Below, piece by piece: positions 43,878-53,407 of a DNA stretch of 64,000 nt. The stretch covers positions 1 through 64,000 of the forward strand of contig CAVSJJ010000008.1 in the NCBI GenBank assembly GCA_963728395.1, in the 5' to 3' direction. The position numbers and the translations under genes are program-made. Numbering within the stretch: position 1 is the stretch's first letter; each line of letters begins with the position of its first letter. Source of the DNA: CAVSJJ01 sp963728395 (GTDB lineage Bacteria; Actinomycetota; Actinomycetes; Actinomycetales; Dermatophilaceae). The notes beneath the pieces were generated by a model. It saw only the letters and a list, made by a program, of their open reading frames with translations. It searched no databases and had not been told where the DNA came from.

Positions 43878-46800
43878 TCAGGCCCCCGGTGTCCCGGCCC
43901 GCACGACCGCCCGGAGCCGGCGCAGCGCGACGGACAGCGCGGCGATGTTGGGGCTCTCCAGCCGGAGGATCCCGGCCATCGACGTGCGCGAGCGCTGGAT
44001 GACGTCCGCGTTCGCCTGGGCCCACCTCTCGAAGGCGGCCGTCGGGTCCTCGCCGACCGACCCGTCGTTGGCATCGATGACCGACCGGGTCATCGACTCG
44101 AGCACGGCATACAGGTCGTCGCGCAGCGCACCCCGGGCCAGGGCGTCCCAGCGGTCCTCGCGTGGCAGCCGGGTGATCTTCGTCAGCATCGTGTCGATCC
44201 CGAAGCTCTCGGAGACCACGTAGTACAGCGGCGCGACGTCGGTGGGCTCGTTGCCCGTGTCGGCGGCGATGTCGACGATGTCGAGAAGCGAGTACTGGTC
44301 GAGCAGGCCGGCGGTCCGGACGGCGAGCTCGTAGGGCACACCGCACTCGACGTACTCACCGGTGCGCCGCTCGAGGCGCTCGCGCTCGGCACCGCGCAGG
44401 AGGGTCGGCACCGTCGGCCCGAGGCTGCCCACGACCTCGGCGAACCGATCGCTCTCGGCACGCACGTCGAGCGACGTCGCCCGGGCGGCGAGGAACCACC
44501 GCACCGCACGGTCGAGCAACCGACGGAACTCGAGGTAGAGGCGGGTCTGCACCTCGGTGTCGACGACGGTGTCGAGCGCCTCGACGTCGGAGACGAAGGA
44601 GCCGAGGCCGAACACCTCGCGGCAGACGACGAACGCCCGGGCCACCTGCTCGCTCGTCGCACCCGTCTCCTCCGTCGCCCGGTAGGCGAAGGTGATGCCA
44701 CCCCGGTTGATCATCGCGTTGGCGACGGAGTTGACGATGATCTCGCGGCGCAGCGGGTGCTCGGCCAGCTCCTCGGCGAACCCCGCGCGCAGTGGGTGCG
44801 GGAAGTAGTCCTCGAGCGCCTCCGCGAGATAGGGGTCGTCCGGGAGCTCGCTCGCAAGGAGGTCCTTCTTCAGCGCGAGCTTGGCGTAGGCGAGGAGCAC
44901 GGACAGCTCGGGCGAGGTGAGGCCCTTGCCCTCGGAGTGACGGTCCTCCAGCTCGGAGTCGCCAGGGAGGAACTCGAGCCCCCGGTCGAGCTCGCCACGC
45001 TCCTCGAGGGAACGCATGAGCCGGATGTGAACCGGTGCCATCGACGCACCCTGCATCCGGGCGTTGCCGAGGATGACGTTCTGCTCGTAGTTGTCGCGCA
45101 GCACCTGCTCGGCGACCTCGTCGGTCATCGACGACAGGAGGGTGTTGCGCTCCTCGATCGTCATGTCCCCGCGCCGGATGACGTCGCCGAGGAGGATCTT
45201 GATGTTGACCTCGTGGTCGGAGGTGTCGACGCCGGCGGAGTTGTCGACGGCGTCGGTGTTGACCCGCACGCCGTGCATGGCCGCCTCGATGCGGCCGAGC
45301 TGGGACAGCCCGAGGTTGCCGCCCTCGCCGACGACCTTGACCCGCAGCTGGTCGCCGTCGACCCGGATCGCATCGTTCGCGCGGTCGCCGACGGCGAGGT
45401 TGTCCTCGCTCGAGGCCTTGACATAGGTGCCGATCCCGCCGTTCCACAGCAGGTCGACCGGCGCGAGGAGGATGGCATGGATGAGCTCGGACGGCGTCAT
45501 CGACGTCGTGCCCTCGGGCAGACCCAACGCCTCACGCATCTGGGGGGTCGTCTTGATCGCCTTGAGGCTCCGCTTGAAGACGCCACCGCCCTCGCTGATG
45601 AGGCTCGCGTCGTAGTCGGCCCAGGACGAGCGGGGCAGCCCGAACATCCGCTCGCGCTCGGCGAAGGAGACCTCGGGGTCGGGGTCCGGGTCGACGAAGA
45701 CGTGGCGGTGGTCGAAGGCCGCGACGAGCCGGATGTGCCGGGACAGGAGCATCCCGTTGCCGAAGACGTCGCCGCTCATGTCGCCGATGCCGACGACGGT
45801 GAAGGCCTCGCTCTGAGTGTCCACGCCCATCTCACGGAAGTGCCGCTTGACCGACTCCCACGCGCCCTTGGCGGTGATGCCCATCGCCTTGTGGTCGTAG
45901 CCGGCCGAGCCACCGGACGCGAAGGCGTCGTCGAGCCAGAAGCCGTAGGACTGGGCGACCCCGTTGGCGATGTCGGAGAACGTCGCGGTGCCCTTGTCGG
46001 CGGCGACGACGAGGTAGGGGTCGTCGGGGTCGTGGCGCACGGTGCGCTCCGGCGGGACGATCTCGCCCTTGACCCGGTTGTCGGTGAGGTCGAGCAGCCC
46101 GGAGATGAAGATCCGGTATGCCGCCTTGCCCTCCTCGAGCCACGCGTCGCGATCGACCGTGGGGTCGGGCAGCTGCTTGGCGAAAAACCCGCCCTTGGAC
46201 CCGGTGGGCACGATGACGGCGTTCTTGACCATCTGCGCCTTGACGAGGCCGAGGACCTCGGTGCGGAAGTCCTCGCGGCGGTCCGACCAGCGCAGCCCAC
46301 CACGGGCGACCGGTCCGAAGCGCAGGTGCACGCCCTCGACGCGGGGGCTGTAGACCCAGATCTCGAAGGCCGGCCGCGGCGCCGGCAGGTCCGGCACCTT
46401 CGACGGCTCCAGCTTCAGCGAGACGTAGCGCTTCGCCGCGACGCCGTCGAACCCGCTCGCCTCCCCGTCCTGGAAGTAGTTGGTCCGCAGCCCGGCCCGG
46501 ATGACGCCGAGGAAGGCGCGGATGATCCGGTCGTGGTCGAGGGAGGCCACGCCGTCGAGGGCGGCGAGGACCCGCGCGGCGATCTCCTCCTCGGCGGCGC
46601 CCCGCTCCTCGTCGGCCAGCCCGGCATACCGCTCGGGGTCGAAGCGCGTCTCGAACAACGCCACGAGGTCGTCCGCGATGGCGGGGTTGGAGACGAGACT
46701 CTCCTCGAGGTACTCCTGGCTGAACGCCGAGCGGGTCTGGCGCAGGTAGCGCGAGACCATCCGGAGGATGACGACCTGGCGCCAGGTCAGCTGGGCGCCG

Positions 46801-48797
46801 AGGACGAGCTTGTTGAAGCCGTCGGACTCCGCCATCCCGTCCCAGACGGCCGCCACGGCCCCCTCGAACAGCTCGCGCAGCCGCTCGTGGCTCATCGCCT
46901 CCCAGACCGCCGCGTCGTCGACACGCAGTCCGAAGTCGTAGACGTAGAGCGTCACCCCGTCGGATCGCTGCACGTCGTAGGGCTGCTCGTCGATGACCTC
47001 GACGCCCATGTGGGTGAAGATCGGGAGGATGTCGGTCAGCGAGAGCGGGTCGATCCGGAACAGCTTGAAGCGGCGGACGGTCGCGGGGGCGTCGGTCGGG
47101 CGGTAGAGGGCGACGCTCGTGCGCCGGTCCCCGCCGAGTCCGTCGAGGTGACGGAGGTCGGCAATGCCCTGGCTGGTCGTGAACGTGTCCTCGTAGGCGG
47201 AGTTGAAGCCGCGGCCGAGGCGGCGCATCAGCCGTTCGCTCTCGGCCTCGCCGACCCGTTCGTGGAGGGCGTTGGCGAGCCGGTCGCTCCACGTGCGGCT
47301 CACCTCGACGAGCCGCTGCTCGAGGGCCTCGCGCTCCTCCTGGCTGAGGGCGCGGACGCGCTCGCCCTTCGGCATCCGGACGACGTAGTGGATCCGGGAC
47401 AGGGCGCTCTCGGAGACCCGGGCGCTGAACTCGATGCTCTCGCCCTCGAAGGCGTCCTTGAGGATCTCCGCCATCCGCAGCCGGACGACCGTGTTGTACC
47501 GGTCGCGGGGGATGTAGACGATCGCCGAGACGTAGCGCCCGTAGTCGTCCTCGCGCAGGAACAGCCGGGTGTGCCGGCGCTCCTGCAGCCGGGTGACGGC
47601 GATGGCGACGTCATAGAGCTGTTCGGGCCGGGCCTGGAACAGCTCGTCGCGCGGATAGGTCTCGAGGACCCCGAGCAGGTCCTTGGCGGTGTGCGAGCCG
47701 GGGGTGACGCCGGACCGCTTGATGATCCAGGCGATCTTCTCGGCGACGAGCGGCAGCCGGGTGACCGAGTCGGTGTAGGCGGTCGCGGCATACAGGCCGA
47801 GGAAGCGCCGTTCCCCGACCACCGTGCCCTCGGCGTCATAGCTCTTGATCCCGACGTAGTCCAGGTAGGCGCGCCGGTGCACGGTCGAGCGGGAGTTGGC
47901 CTTGGTGATGACCAGTGGGGTCGGCTCGTGAGCAAGCGCCCTGGCGCTCTCGCTCAGGGTGGGCGGGTCGGCCGCCAGCGGCGGGTCCGACCGGAGCAGG
48001 CCGAGGCCGCTGCCGGTCACCGGGACGATCGCCTCGCCGTCGTCGACCTCGTCGAGCCGGTACTCGCGAAAGCCGAGGAAGGTGAAGTGGTCCTCGGCCA
48101 TCCAGCGCAAGAAGGCCGAGGTGCGGGCCACCTCGGCGGCCGACACGCCGCGCGGCGGGTTGCCCTCCAGCTCGGCGGCGATGACGAGGCACCGCGAGCG
48201 CATCTTGGGCCAGTCCTCGACGGCCTCCCGCACGTCGCTGAGGACCTCGCGGATCCGAGTGGCGATCTCGTCGCGGCGGCCCTCGTCCGTCTCACGGTCG
48301 ATCGTCAGCGTCATCCACGACTCGCGCAGCTCGCCGACCGAGCCGGCCGGACCGGTCGCGGCCTGGGGGTCGACCTCGAGGACGGCCTCGAGCGACCCGA
48401 CGGCGTCGCGCCGGACGACGAACTGGGGGTGGACGATGAGGTGGACGTCGATGCCGTGGGCCGCGAGCTCGCCCGTCACCGAGTCGACGAGGAAGGGCAT
48501 GTCGTCGGTGACGACCTGGACGAAGGTGCGTGGGTTGGACCAGACATCGGCGTCGACGTCTGCGTTGACGACGCAGACCTTGGCCGTTCCCGGCACTCTC
48601 TCCCGAGCCAGCTCGACGTGGTGCGAGACCGACCAGGCCAGCACCTCCGGCGGGCGGTCGGCGAGCTCCTCGGTCGCCACGTGGCGGTAGTAGCGCTCGA
48701 CGAGGTCGGGCCGTTCACCTGCCTCCGTCGCGTCCTCGAGGTGCTCGACGACCTCGGACAGGATGAGCTCTCTGGAGGGGACCAGGGTCTCGGACAT
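43878..48797 (-). CDS. gdh: NAD-specific glutamate dehydrogenase, large 180-kDa type
   Basis: 1639 residues from ATG 48797, normal for this family. The N-terminal third holds ACT-like regulatory domains. The catalytic core contains PVARGGLRWSDRREDFRTEV, GLVKAQMVKNAVIVPTGSKG and GFF (substrate-binding Lys). NAD-binding elements follow (VGIGDMSGDVFGNGMLLSRH, then VAAFDHRHVFVDPDPDPEV). The C-terminal helical part is NADVIQRSRTSMAGILRLES. It oxidatively deaminates glutamate to 2-oxoglutarate for catabolism. It is co-directional with pdtaS, 22 bases apart. A GC-rich opposite-strand frame of over 1300 codons is only its shadow. Confidence 0.96.
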   Translation of the reverse strand: MSETLVPSRELILSEVVEHLEDATEAGERPDLVERYYRHVATEELADRPPEVLAWSVSHHVELARERVPGTAKVCVVNADVDADVWSNPRTFVQVVTDDMPFLVDSVTGELAAHGIDVHLIVHPQFVVRRDAVGSLEAVLEVDPQAATGPAGSVGELRESWMTLTIDRETDEGRRDEIATRIREVLSDVREAVEDWPKMRSRCLVIAAELEGNPPRGVSAAEVARTSAFLRWMAEDHFTFLGFREYRLDEVDDGEAIVPVTGSGLGLLRSDPPLAADPPTLSESARALAHEPTPLVITKANSRSTVHRRAYLDYVGIKSYDAEGTVVGERRFLGLYAATAYTDSVTRLPLVAEKIAWIIKRSGVTPGSHTAKDLLGVLETYPRDELFQARPEQLYDVAIAVTRLQERRHTRLFLREDDYGRYVSAIVYIPRDRYNTVVRLRMAEILKDAFEGESIEFSARVSESALSRIHYVVRMPKGERVRALSQEEREALEQRLVEVSRTWSDRLANALHERVGEAESERLMRRLGRGFNSAYEDTFTTSQGIADLRHLDGLGGDRRTSVALYRPTDAPATVRRFKLFRIDPLSLTDILPIFTHMGVEVIDEQPYDVQRSDGVTLYVYDFGLRVDDAAVWEAMSHERLRELFEGAVAAVWDGMAESDGFNKLVLGAQLTWRQVVILRMVSRYLRQTRSAFSQEYLEESLVSNPAIADDLVALFETRFDPERYAGLADEERGAAEEEIAARVLAALDGVASLDHDRIIRAFLGVIRAGLRTNYFQDGEASGFDGVAAKRYVSLKLEPSKVPDLPAPRPAFEIWVYSPRVEGVHLRFGPVARGGLRWSDRREDFRTEVLGLVKAQMVKNAVIVPTGSKGGFFAKQLPDPTVDRDAWLEEGKAAYRIFISGLLDLTDNRVKGEIVPPERTVRHDPDDPYLVVAADKGTATFSDIANGVAQSYGFWLDDAFASGGSAGYDHKAMGITAKGAWESVKRHFREMGVDTQSEAFTVVGIGDMSGDVFGNGMLLSRHIRLVAAFDHRHVFVDPDPDPEVSFAERERMFGLPRSSWADYDASLISEGGGVFKRSLKAIKTTPQMREALGLPEGTTSMTPSELIHAILLAPVDLLWNGGIGTYVKASSEDNLAVGDRANDAIRVDGDQLRVKVVGEGGNLGLSQLGRIEAAMHGVRVNTDAVDNSAGVDTSDHEVNIKILLGDVIRRGDMTIEERNTLLSSMTDEVAEQVLRDNYEQNVILGNARMQGASMAPVHIRLMRSLEERGELDRGLEFLPGDSELEDRHSEGKGLTSPELSVLLAYAKLALKKDLLASELPDDPYLAEALEDYFPHPLRAGFAEELAEHPLRREIIVNSVANAMINRGGITFAYRATEETGATSEQVARAFVVCREVFGLGSFVSDVEALDTVVDTEVQTRLYLEFRRLLDRAVRWFLAARATSLDVRAESDRFAEVVGSLGPTVPTLLRGAERERLERRTGEYVECGVPYELAVRTAGLLDQYSLLDIVDIAADTGNEPTDVAPLYYVVSESFGIDTMLTKITRLPREDRWDALARGALRDDLYAVLESMTRSVIDANDGSVGEDPTAAFERWAQANADVIQRSRTSMAGILRLESPNIAALSVALRRLRAVVRAGTPGA

Positions 48798-48940
48798 GAT
48801 GCTGTGGCATTCCTTCGTCACGACAGGCACCGGGTTGCGGCGGGCGCACGTCGCTGTGCTCCACCCCGAGACTATGCCTGTTCCCCGTGACCGCCTACGT
48901 GGATGCCCCCCGGGTGCGTTCGGCGTGGCTCGCGGACGGC

Positions 48941-50395
48941 TCAGCGCGCGAGGACGTCGAGAGTGCGCAGCGCCGGGTCCGCGGCATACGCGATGCGGGT
49001 TCCGCTGTCCCGGGCGCGGGAGAGTGCGGCGAGGACCTCGGCGGTGACCCGTTCGCCGGGGGCGAGCACCGGAACCCCGGGCGGGTAGGGCGCGACGAGC
49101 TCGGCGCTCGTCCGGCCCAGGGCCCGGTGCAGGGTGAGCCGCTCGCGGGGCGCGAAGAATGCCTCTCGGGGTGGCACGTCGAGCACCGGGTCGACATCCC
49201 AGGCCGCCGCCGGGACGACCGGCCGGGGGGCCGCGCGCCCGACCTCGACGAGGTGGACGACCGCGTCCCCGAGGGCGCCGACCGACTCCGCGTCGTCGGC
49301 GAGGGTCACCATCGCGACGAGCGTGTCCCGGTCGGCCATCTCGACCGGCATCCCGCGCTCGATGAGCCCGGCCTCGACCTCGCGGCCGTCGGCCCCGGTG
49401 CCGGCGAGGCCGAGCGTGACCTTGACCGGGTCGACCCCCGGTCCGTCGAGGACGGCGAGCCCCGGCACGTCGGCGAGCCGCTCCCGCAGCAGCCGGACGG
49501 CCGAGATCGTGCGGTGCAGCAACTCGGCGCCGTCCCGGGCGAGCAGCGCCCGGCTGGCGTCGATGCTCGCGAGGATGGCGCCGCTCGGGCTCGTCGTGTG
49601 GGTCGCCTCGACGGCCGCGTCGAGGCGGGCACGGTCGATGTGCGGCCCGCGGGCGAGGACGAGCGCACCCTGCGACCAGGCCGGGAGAGTCTTGTGGGCG
49701 CTGATGACCATCGCGTCGGCGCCCGCCGCGATGGCGTGGGGTGGCAGGTCCGGGTGGAAGCCGAAGTGGGCCGCCCAGGCGGCATCGACGACCAGAGGTA
49801 TGCCGTGCCGGCCGTTGTGGGGCCGGCTCGGGTCGCGGTGGTGGTGCGCGACCTCGGCCAGCCCGGCCACGTCGCCCACCGTCCCGACGTAGGACGGGTC
49901 GCCGACGAGGACGGCGGCGGCATCCGGTGCCCGGTCGAGGGCCCGGGCCACGTCGGCCGGGGCGAGCCCGATCGGCAGCCCGATGGCCGGGTCGACCCGG
50001 GGGCGCACCCAGACGGGGGTCAGTCCGGCGAGGACGAGCCCGAGGAGCATCGACCGGTGCAGCGTGCGGCCGACGATGACCCGGTCCCCTGGGCGGGCGA
50101 CGGCCAGGGCGAGGGCCTGGTTGCCGTGGGTCGAGCCGCCGACGGAGAACCGGCAGAGGTCGGCGCCCCAGAGGCGCGCGGCCCGTCGCTCGGCGTCGGC
50201 GAGCACGCCACCGGACAGCGCCATCGTGTCGAGGCCGGCATAGAGCGGCACGTCGCCGACGACGACGTCACCGACGAGGTCGGTGCGATGCTTGTGGCCC
50301 GGGATCGTGAAGGGGGTGCTCTGCCGCTCCCGGAAGCGGAGCCAGGCATCGAGGAGGGGCGCGTCGCCGCGCAACCCCCGCGGGTCAGTGGGCAC
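48941..50395 (-). CDS. PLP-dependent Orn/Lys/Arg decarboxylase-type enzyme
   Basis: 484 residues from a GTG at 50395. N-terminal FTIPGHKHRTDLVGDVVVGD and the aldolase-superfamily core follow the Orn/Lys/Arg decarboxylase major domain: RFSVGGSTHGNQALALAVAR, PLVVDAAWAAHFGFHPDLPP and the PLP-lysine motif MVISAHKTLPAWSQGALVLA. The C-terminal domain is shorter than in the inducible enterobacterial enzymes. It would make cadaverine, agmatine or putrescine; which one is not clear. It lies between gdh and the divergent molybdopterin gene. Confidence 0.88.
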   Translation of the reverse strand: MPTDPRGLRGDAPLLDAWLRFRERQSTPFTIPGHKHRTDLVGDVVVGDVPLYAGLDTMALSGGVLADAERRAARLWGADLCRFSVGGSTHGNQALALAVARPGDRVIVGRTLHRSMLLGLVLAGLTPVWVRPRVDPAIGLPIGLAPADVARALDRAPDAAAVLVGDPSYVGTVGDVAGLAEVAHHHRDPSRPHNGRHGIPLVVDAAWAAHFGFHPDLPPHAIAAGADAMVISAHKTLPAWSQGALVLARGPHIDRARLDAAVEATHTTSPSGAILASIDASRALLARDGAELLHRTISAVRLLRERLADVPGLAVLDGPGVDPVKVTLGLAGTGADGREVEAGLIERGMPVEMADRDTLVAMVTLADDAESVGALGDAVVHLVEVGRAAPRPVVPAAAWDVDPVLDVPPREAFFAPRERLTLHRALGRTSAELVAPYPPGVPVLAPGERVTAEVLAALSRARDSGTRIAYAADPALRTLDVLAR

Positions 50396-50516
50396 GGTCG
50401 TCGCCGCCTCCGCACGCGTCCATGGCGGCCACTGTAGGGCCCCGACGGCGCGCCTCTGGCCCGTCCGTCCCCCCCCTCGACCCATCCGACGGCCGGGGCG
50501 GGCCCGAACCACCTCC

Positions 50517-52041
50517 ATGTCCGACCAGCTCACCCCGTCCCGAACCGGCTCCGCCGTCGGTGGCCTGCTCGCCGCCGTGGCGGGCCTGGCCACCGGCCAC
50601 CTCGTCGCCGCACTCATCGCACCGGCCGCCTCGCCCGTGCTCGCCGTGGGCTCGACCGTCGTCGACGCGACGCCGACCCCGGTGAAGGAGTGGGCCGTCC
50701 GCACCCTCGGGACGAACGACAAGCCGGTCCTGCTCGCGTCGGTCGGCCTCGGCACCGCCGGCGCCGCCACGCTCATCGGCCTCGTCGGCCGGCGGCGCCC
50801 CCGACTGGCCGCCGCCCTCATCGCGGCGTTGGCCGGCCTCGCGGGGCTCGCGGCGGTGCTGCGCCCGGTGGCCGAGCCGCTCGACGTCGTCCCGTCGCTC
50901 GTCGCCGCGGCCACCGGCGTCGCGGTCCTGCTCTGGCTGCGCTCGCTGCTCCCCCGCGAGACACCGCAGGAGGACCGGCCCGAGTCGCCCCTCGACCACT
51001 CCGCCCGGGCGCCCGGTGTGCCGGCGGCCCCGCGACGGCGCACCTTCCTCCTCGGCGTCGCCGGCACCGGCGTCGGCGCCATGGCGGTCGGCGCTCTCGG
51101 CCAGGACCTCGTGGGCCGGTCAGCCGGATCGTCCTCCGTCACCCTCCCGACGCCCTCCGCCACCGAGTCGGCCCTCCCGACGGGGCTCGAGGCGAGGGTC
51201 GACGGGATCACCCCTTTCCGCACGCCACCGTCGGACTTCTACCGCGTCGACACCGCACTCGTCGTGCCCCGGGTCGACCACGCCTCGTGGCGCCTCGAGG
51301 TCGGCGGCCGCGTCCAGCGAGCGCGACATCACCCTCAACTGCGTGAGCAACGACGTCGGCGGGCCGTACGTCTCGGCGGGCCGCTGGCAGGGCGTGCGGG
51401 TCAAGGACCTGCTGTCCCGAGCCGGCATCCACGACGACGTCGACCAGATCCTCAGCGGGTCGGTCGACGGGATGACGATCTCGACCCCGGCCGAGGCGCT
51501 GACCGACGACCGGGACGCGCTCGTCGCCGTCGGTCTCGACGGCCGGCCGCTCCCCGCGGAGCGCGGCTTCCCCGCCCGGCTGCTCACCCCAGGTCTCTAC
51601 GGCTTCGTCGGCGCGACGAAGTGGCTCACCAGGCTCACCGCGACGACCTACGCCGACGACCAGGCCTACTGGACGAGACGTGGCTGGGCCACGGACGCGC
51701 CCGTCAAGACCCAGACGCGCATCGACACCCCCCAGGGGCTGCGGACCTACGACCCGGGTGAGATCGCCGTCGGCGGCGTCGCCTGGTCCCAGGCGAACGG
51801 CGGCATCTCGGGCGTGCAGGTGCGGGTCGACGATGGGCCGTGGCAGGACGCGCGGCTCGGTCCGGACGCCGGGCCCGTCTACTGGCGCCAGTGGGTGTGG
51901 CGCTGGAACGCGGCATCGGGCCGGCATACCCTCACCGCCCGCGCGACGGACGGCACGGGCCGGACCCAGACCGCCGATCGTGCCGACCCCTTCCCCGACG
52001 GCGCCTCGGGCTACCACTCCATCGTCGTGCTCGTCTCCTAA
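50517..52041 (+). pseudogene. Sulfite oxidase-type molybdopterin oxidoreductase with an internal out-of-frame deletion
   Basis: The N-terminal part carries four membrane helices and a Tat-like RRRTFLLGVAGTGVGAMAV motif, then TPFRTPPSDFYRVDTALVVP. After SWRLEVGGRVQ the frame is lost at about 51310. One frame over, SERDITLNCVSNDVGGPYVS resumes with the molybdenum-ligand Cys, and the sequence runs intact to the end with KWLTRL and RRGW. Relatives have roughly 15-20 more residues between these two parts, so a deletion of about 50 bases (not a multiple of three) is the simplest reading. It heads the SigK-associated cluster. Confidence 0.75.
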
Positions 52042-52077
52042 GCACACCGCAAAGTGCGGAAACCGTTGGAAACGGGA

Positions 52078-52105
52078 CCAATCCGCTCATCCATCGGGCT
52101 CGAAT
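52078..52105 (+). promoter_or_regulatory. Candidate SigK promoter for the fasciclin gene
   Basis: CCAATCC (52078-52084), 15 bases, then TCGAAT (52100-52105). The SigK consensus in mycobacteria, from memory, is CCATCC about 16-17 bases ahead of CCGAAT. Both boxes differ by one base. It lies 36 bases before the fasciclin ATG, and sigK itself is the next gene. Confidence 0.4.
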
Positions 52106-52140
52106 ACCGCACGTCATCACCCACCGAGAAGGAGACCCCC

Positions 52141-52785
52141 ATGCGACTTGCTCGCCGTACCGGCATCGCCGCCATCTGCCTCGCCCTTCCCCTCGGCCTC
52201 GCGGCCTGTGGCAGCAGCTCGAGCTCCTCGGGGGCCGGAGCATCCTCGTCCTCGTCGACGTCCCCCAGCCCGATGAGTGACAGCCCCACGAGCCAGGCGT
52301 CGACGAGCGCCGCCGGCATGCCCTTCGGCTCCGCGTGCTCCGCCGTCCCGGCCAGCGGCGCCGGCTCGTTCGAGGGCATGGCGACCGCTCCCGTGGCGAG
52401 CGCCGCCAGCAACAACCCGGTCCTCAGCCAGCTCGTCGGCGCCGTCCAGAAGGCCGGGCTCGTCGACACGCTCAACTCGGCGCAGGACATCACCGTCTTC
52501 GCCCCGACGAACGACGCGTTCGCCGCCGTGCCGAAGAAGACACTCGACGCGGCGATGGCCGACCCGAACGGCCTGCTGACCAAGGTCCTCACCAACCACG
52601 TCGTCCAGGGCCGGCTCGCGCCCGGCCAGCTCGCCGGCGAGCACACGACGCTGGCCGGCACGACCATCACCGTCAAGGGGTCCGGTGAGGACTTCACCGT
52701 GGGCGACGCCCACGTCGTCTGTGGAGACGTCCAGACCGCCAACGCGACCGTCTACATCATCGACGGCGTGCTCCTCCCCCAGTGA
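52141..52785 (+). CDS. Fasciclin-domain lipoprotein (MPT83-like)
   Basis: 214 residues. A signal peptide with lipobox LAAC (PLGLAACGSS) is followed by a Ser-rich linker. One FAS1 domain shows FAPTNDAFAAVPKKTLDAAM, VLTNHVVQGRLAPGQLAGEH and TVYIIDGVLLPQ, with the usual two conserved cysteines. It would be lipid-anchored on the outer face of the membrane and act in adhesion. The neighbours (molybdopterin oxidoreductase, sigK, rskA) mirror the mycobacterial mpt70/mpt83 regulon. AGGAGA precedes the ATG. Confidence 0.93.
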   Translation: MRLARRTGIAAICLALPLGLAACGSSSSSSGAGASSSSSTSPSPMSDSPTSQASTSAAGMPFGSACSAVPASGAGSFEGMATAPVASAASNNPVLSQLVGAVQKAGLVDTLNSAQDITVFAPTNDAFAAVPKKTLDAAMADPNGLLTKVLTNHVVQGRLAPGQLAGEHTTLAGTTITVKGSGEDFTVGDAHVVCGDVQTANATVYIIDGVLLPQ

Positions 52786-52801
52786 GTGGTGGCCACGGGA
52801 C

Positions 52802-53407
52802 ATGATGGACCGCATGCCAGCGGACCCCCCAGAGCCTCGGCCCTGGGGGTCCGCTGCCGCCACCGACGACCTCGGCGAGCTGCTGAGGACGTCTGCCATG
52901 GGCGACGAGACCGCCTTCGCCCGGCTCTACGACGCCAGCTCCTCCCGGCTCTACGGGCTGATCCTGCGGGTCGTCCGCGACCCGGCCCAGGCCGACGAGG
53001 TCACCCAGGAGGCGTTCCTCGACGTCTGGCGTACGAGCGCCCGCTTCGACCCCACCGCGGGCAGCGCCATGGGCTGGATGCTCACCATCGCCCACCGCAA
53101 GGCGGTCGACCGGGTGCGCTCGGCCCAGGCGGCCAGCAACCGCGAGCACCACTACGGCGCGACCTCGCAGGACCGGTCCTTCGACGCGACGGCCGAGCGG
53201 GCCGAGACCAGCCTGGACGCCCAGCGGGTGCGCCGGGCCCTCGGCTCGCTCACCGAGACCCAGCGCGGCGCCGTCGAGCTGGCCTACCTCGGCGGCTACA
53301 CCCACACCGAGGTCGCCGCCCTCCTGGGGGTGCCCCTCGGCACCGCCAAGACCCGAATCAGGGACGGACTGATCCGTCTCCGCGACACCCTGGGGATGCA
53401 GTCATGA
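52802..53407 (+). CDS. sigK: ECF RNA polymerase sigma factor SigK
   Basis: About 200 residues. Region 2 reads FARLYDASSSRLYGLILRVV followed by QADEVTQEAFLDVWRTSARF and AMGWMLTIAHRKAVDRVRSA. Region 4 reads LTETQRGAVELAYLGGYTHT and EVAALLGVPLGTAKTRIRDG. Candidate ATG codons are at 52802, 52805 and 52814; the first is annotated. Its stop overlaps the rskA start (ATGA). The adjoining anti-sigma factor and fasciclin gene identify it as SigK. Confidence 0.92.
   Translation: MMDRMPADPPEPRPWGSAAATDDLGELLRTSAMGDETAFARLYDASSSRLYGLILRVVRDPAQADEVTQEAFLDVWRTSARFDPTAGSAMGWMLTIAHRKAVDRVRSAQAASNREHHYGATSQDRSFDATAERAETSLDAQRVRRALGSLTETQRGAVELAYLGGYTHTEVAALLGVPLGTAKTRIRDGLIRLRDTLGMQS

Noticed and set aside
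44757..48890. An open frame of over 1300 codons on the strand opposite the glutamate dehydrogenase gene
   Set aside because: It is a codon-bias shadow of gdh: Val/Asp/Gly/Leu-rich, with no motifs and fully antisense to a well-defined enzyme.
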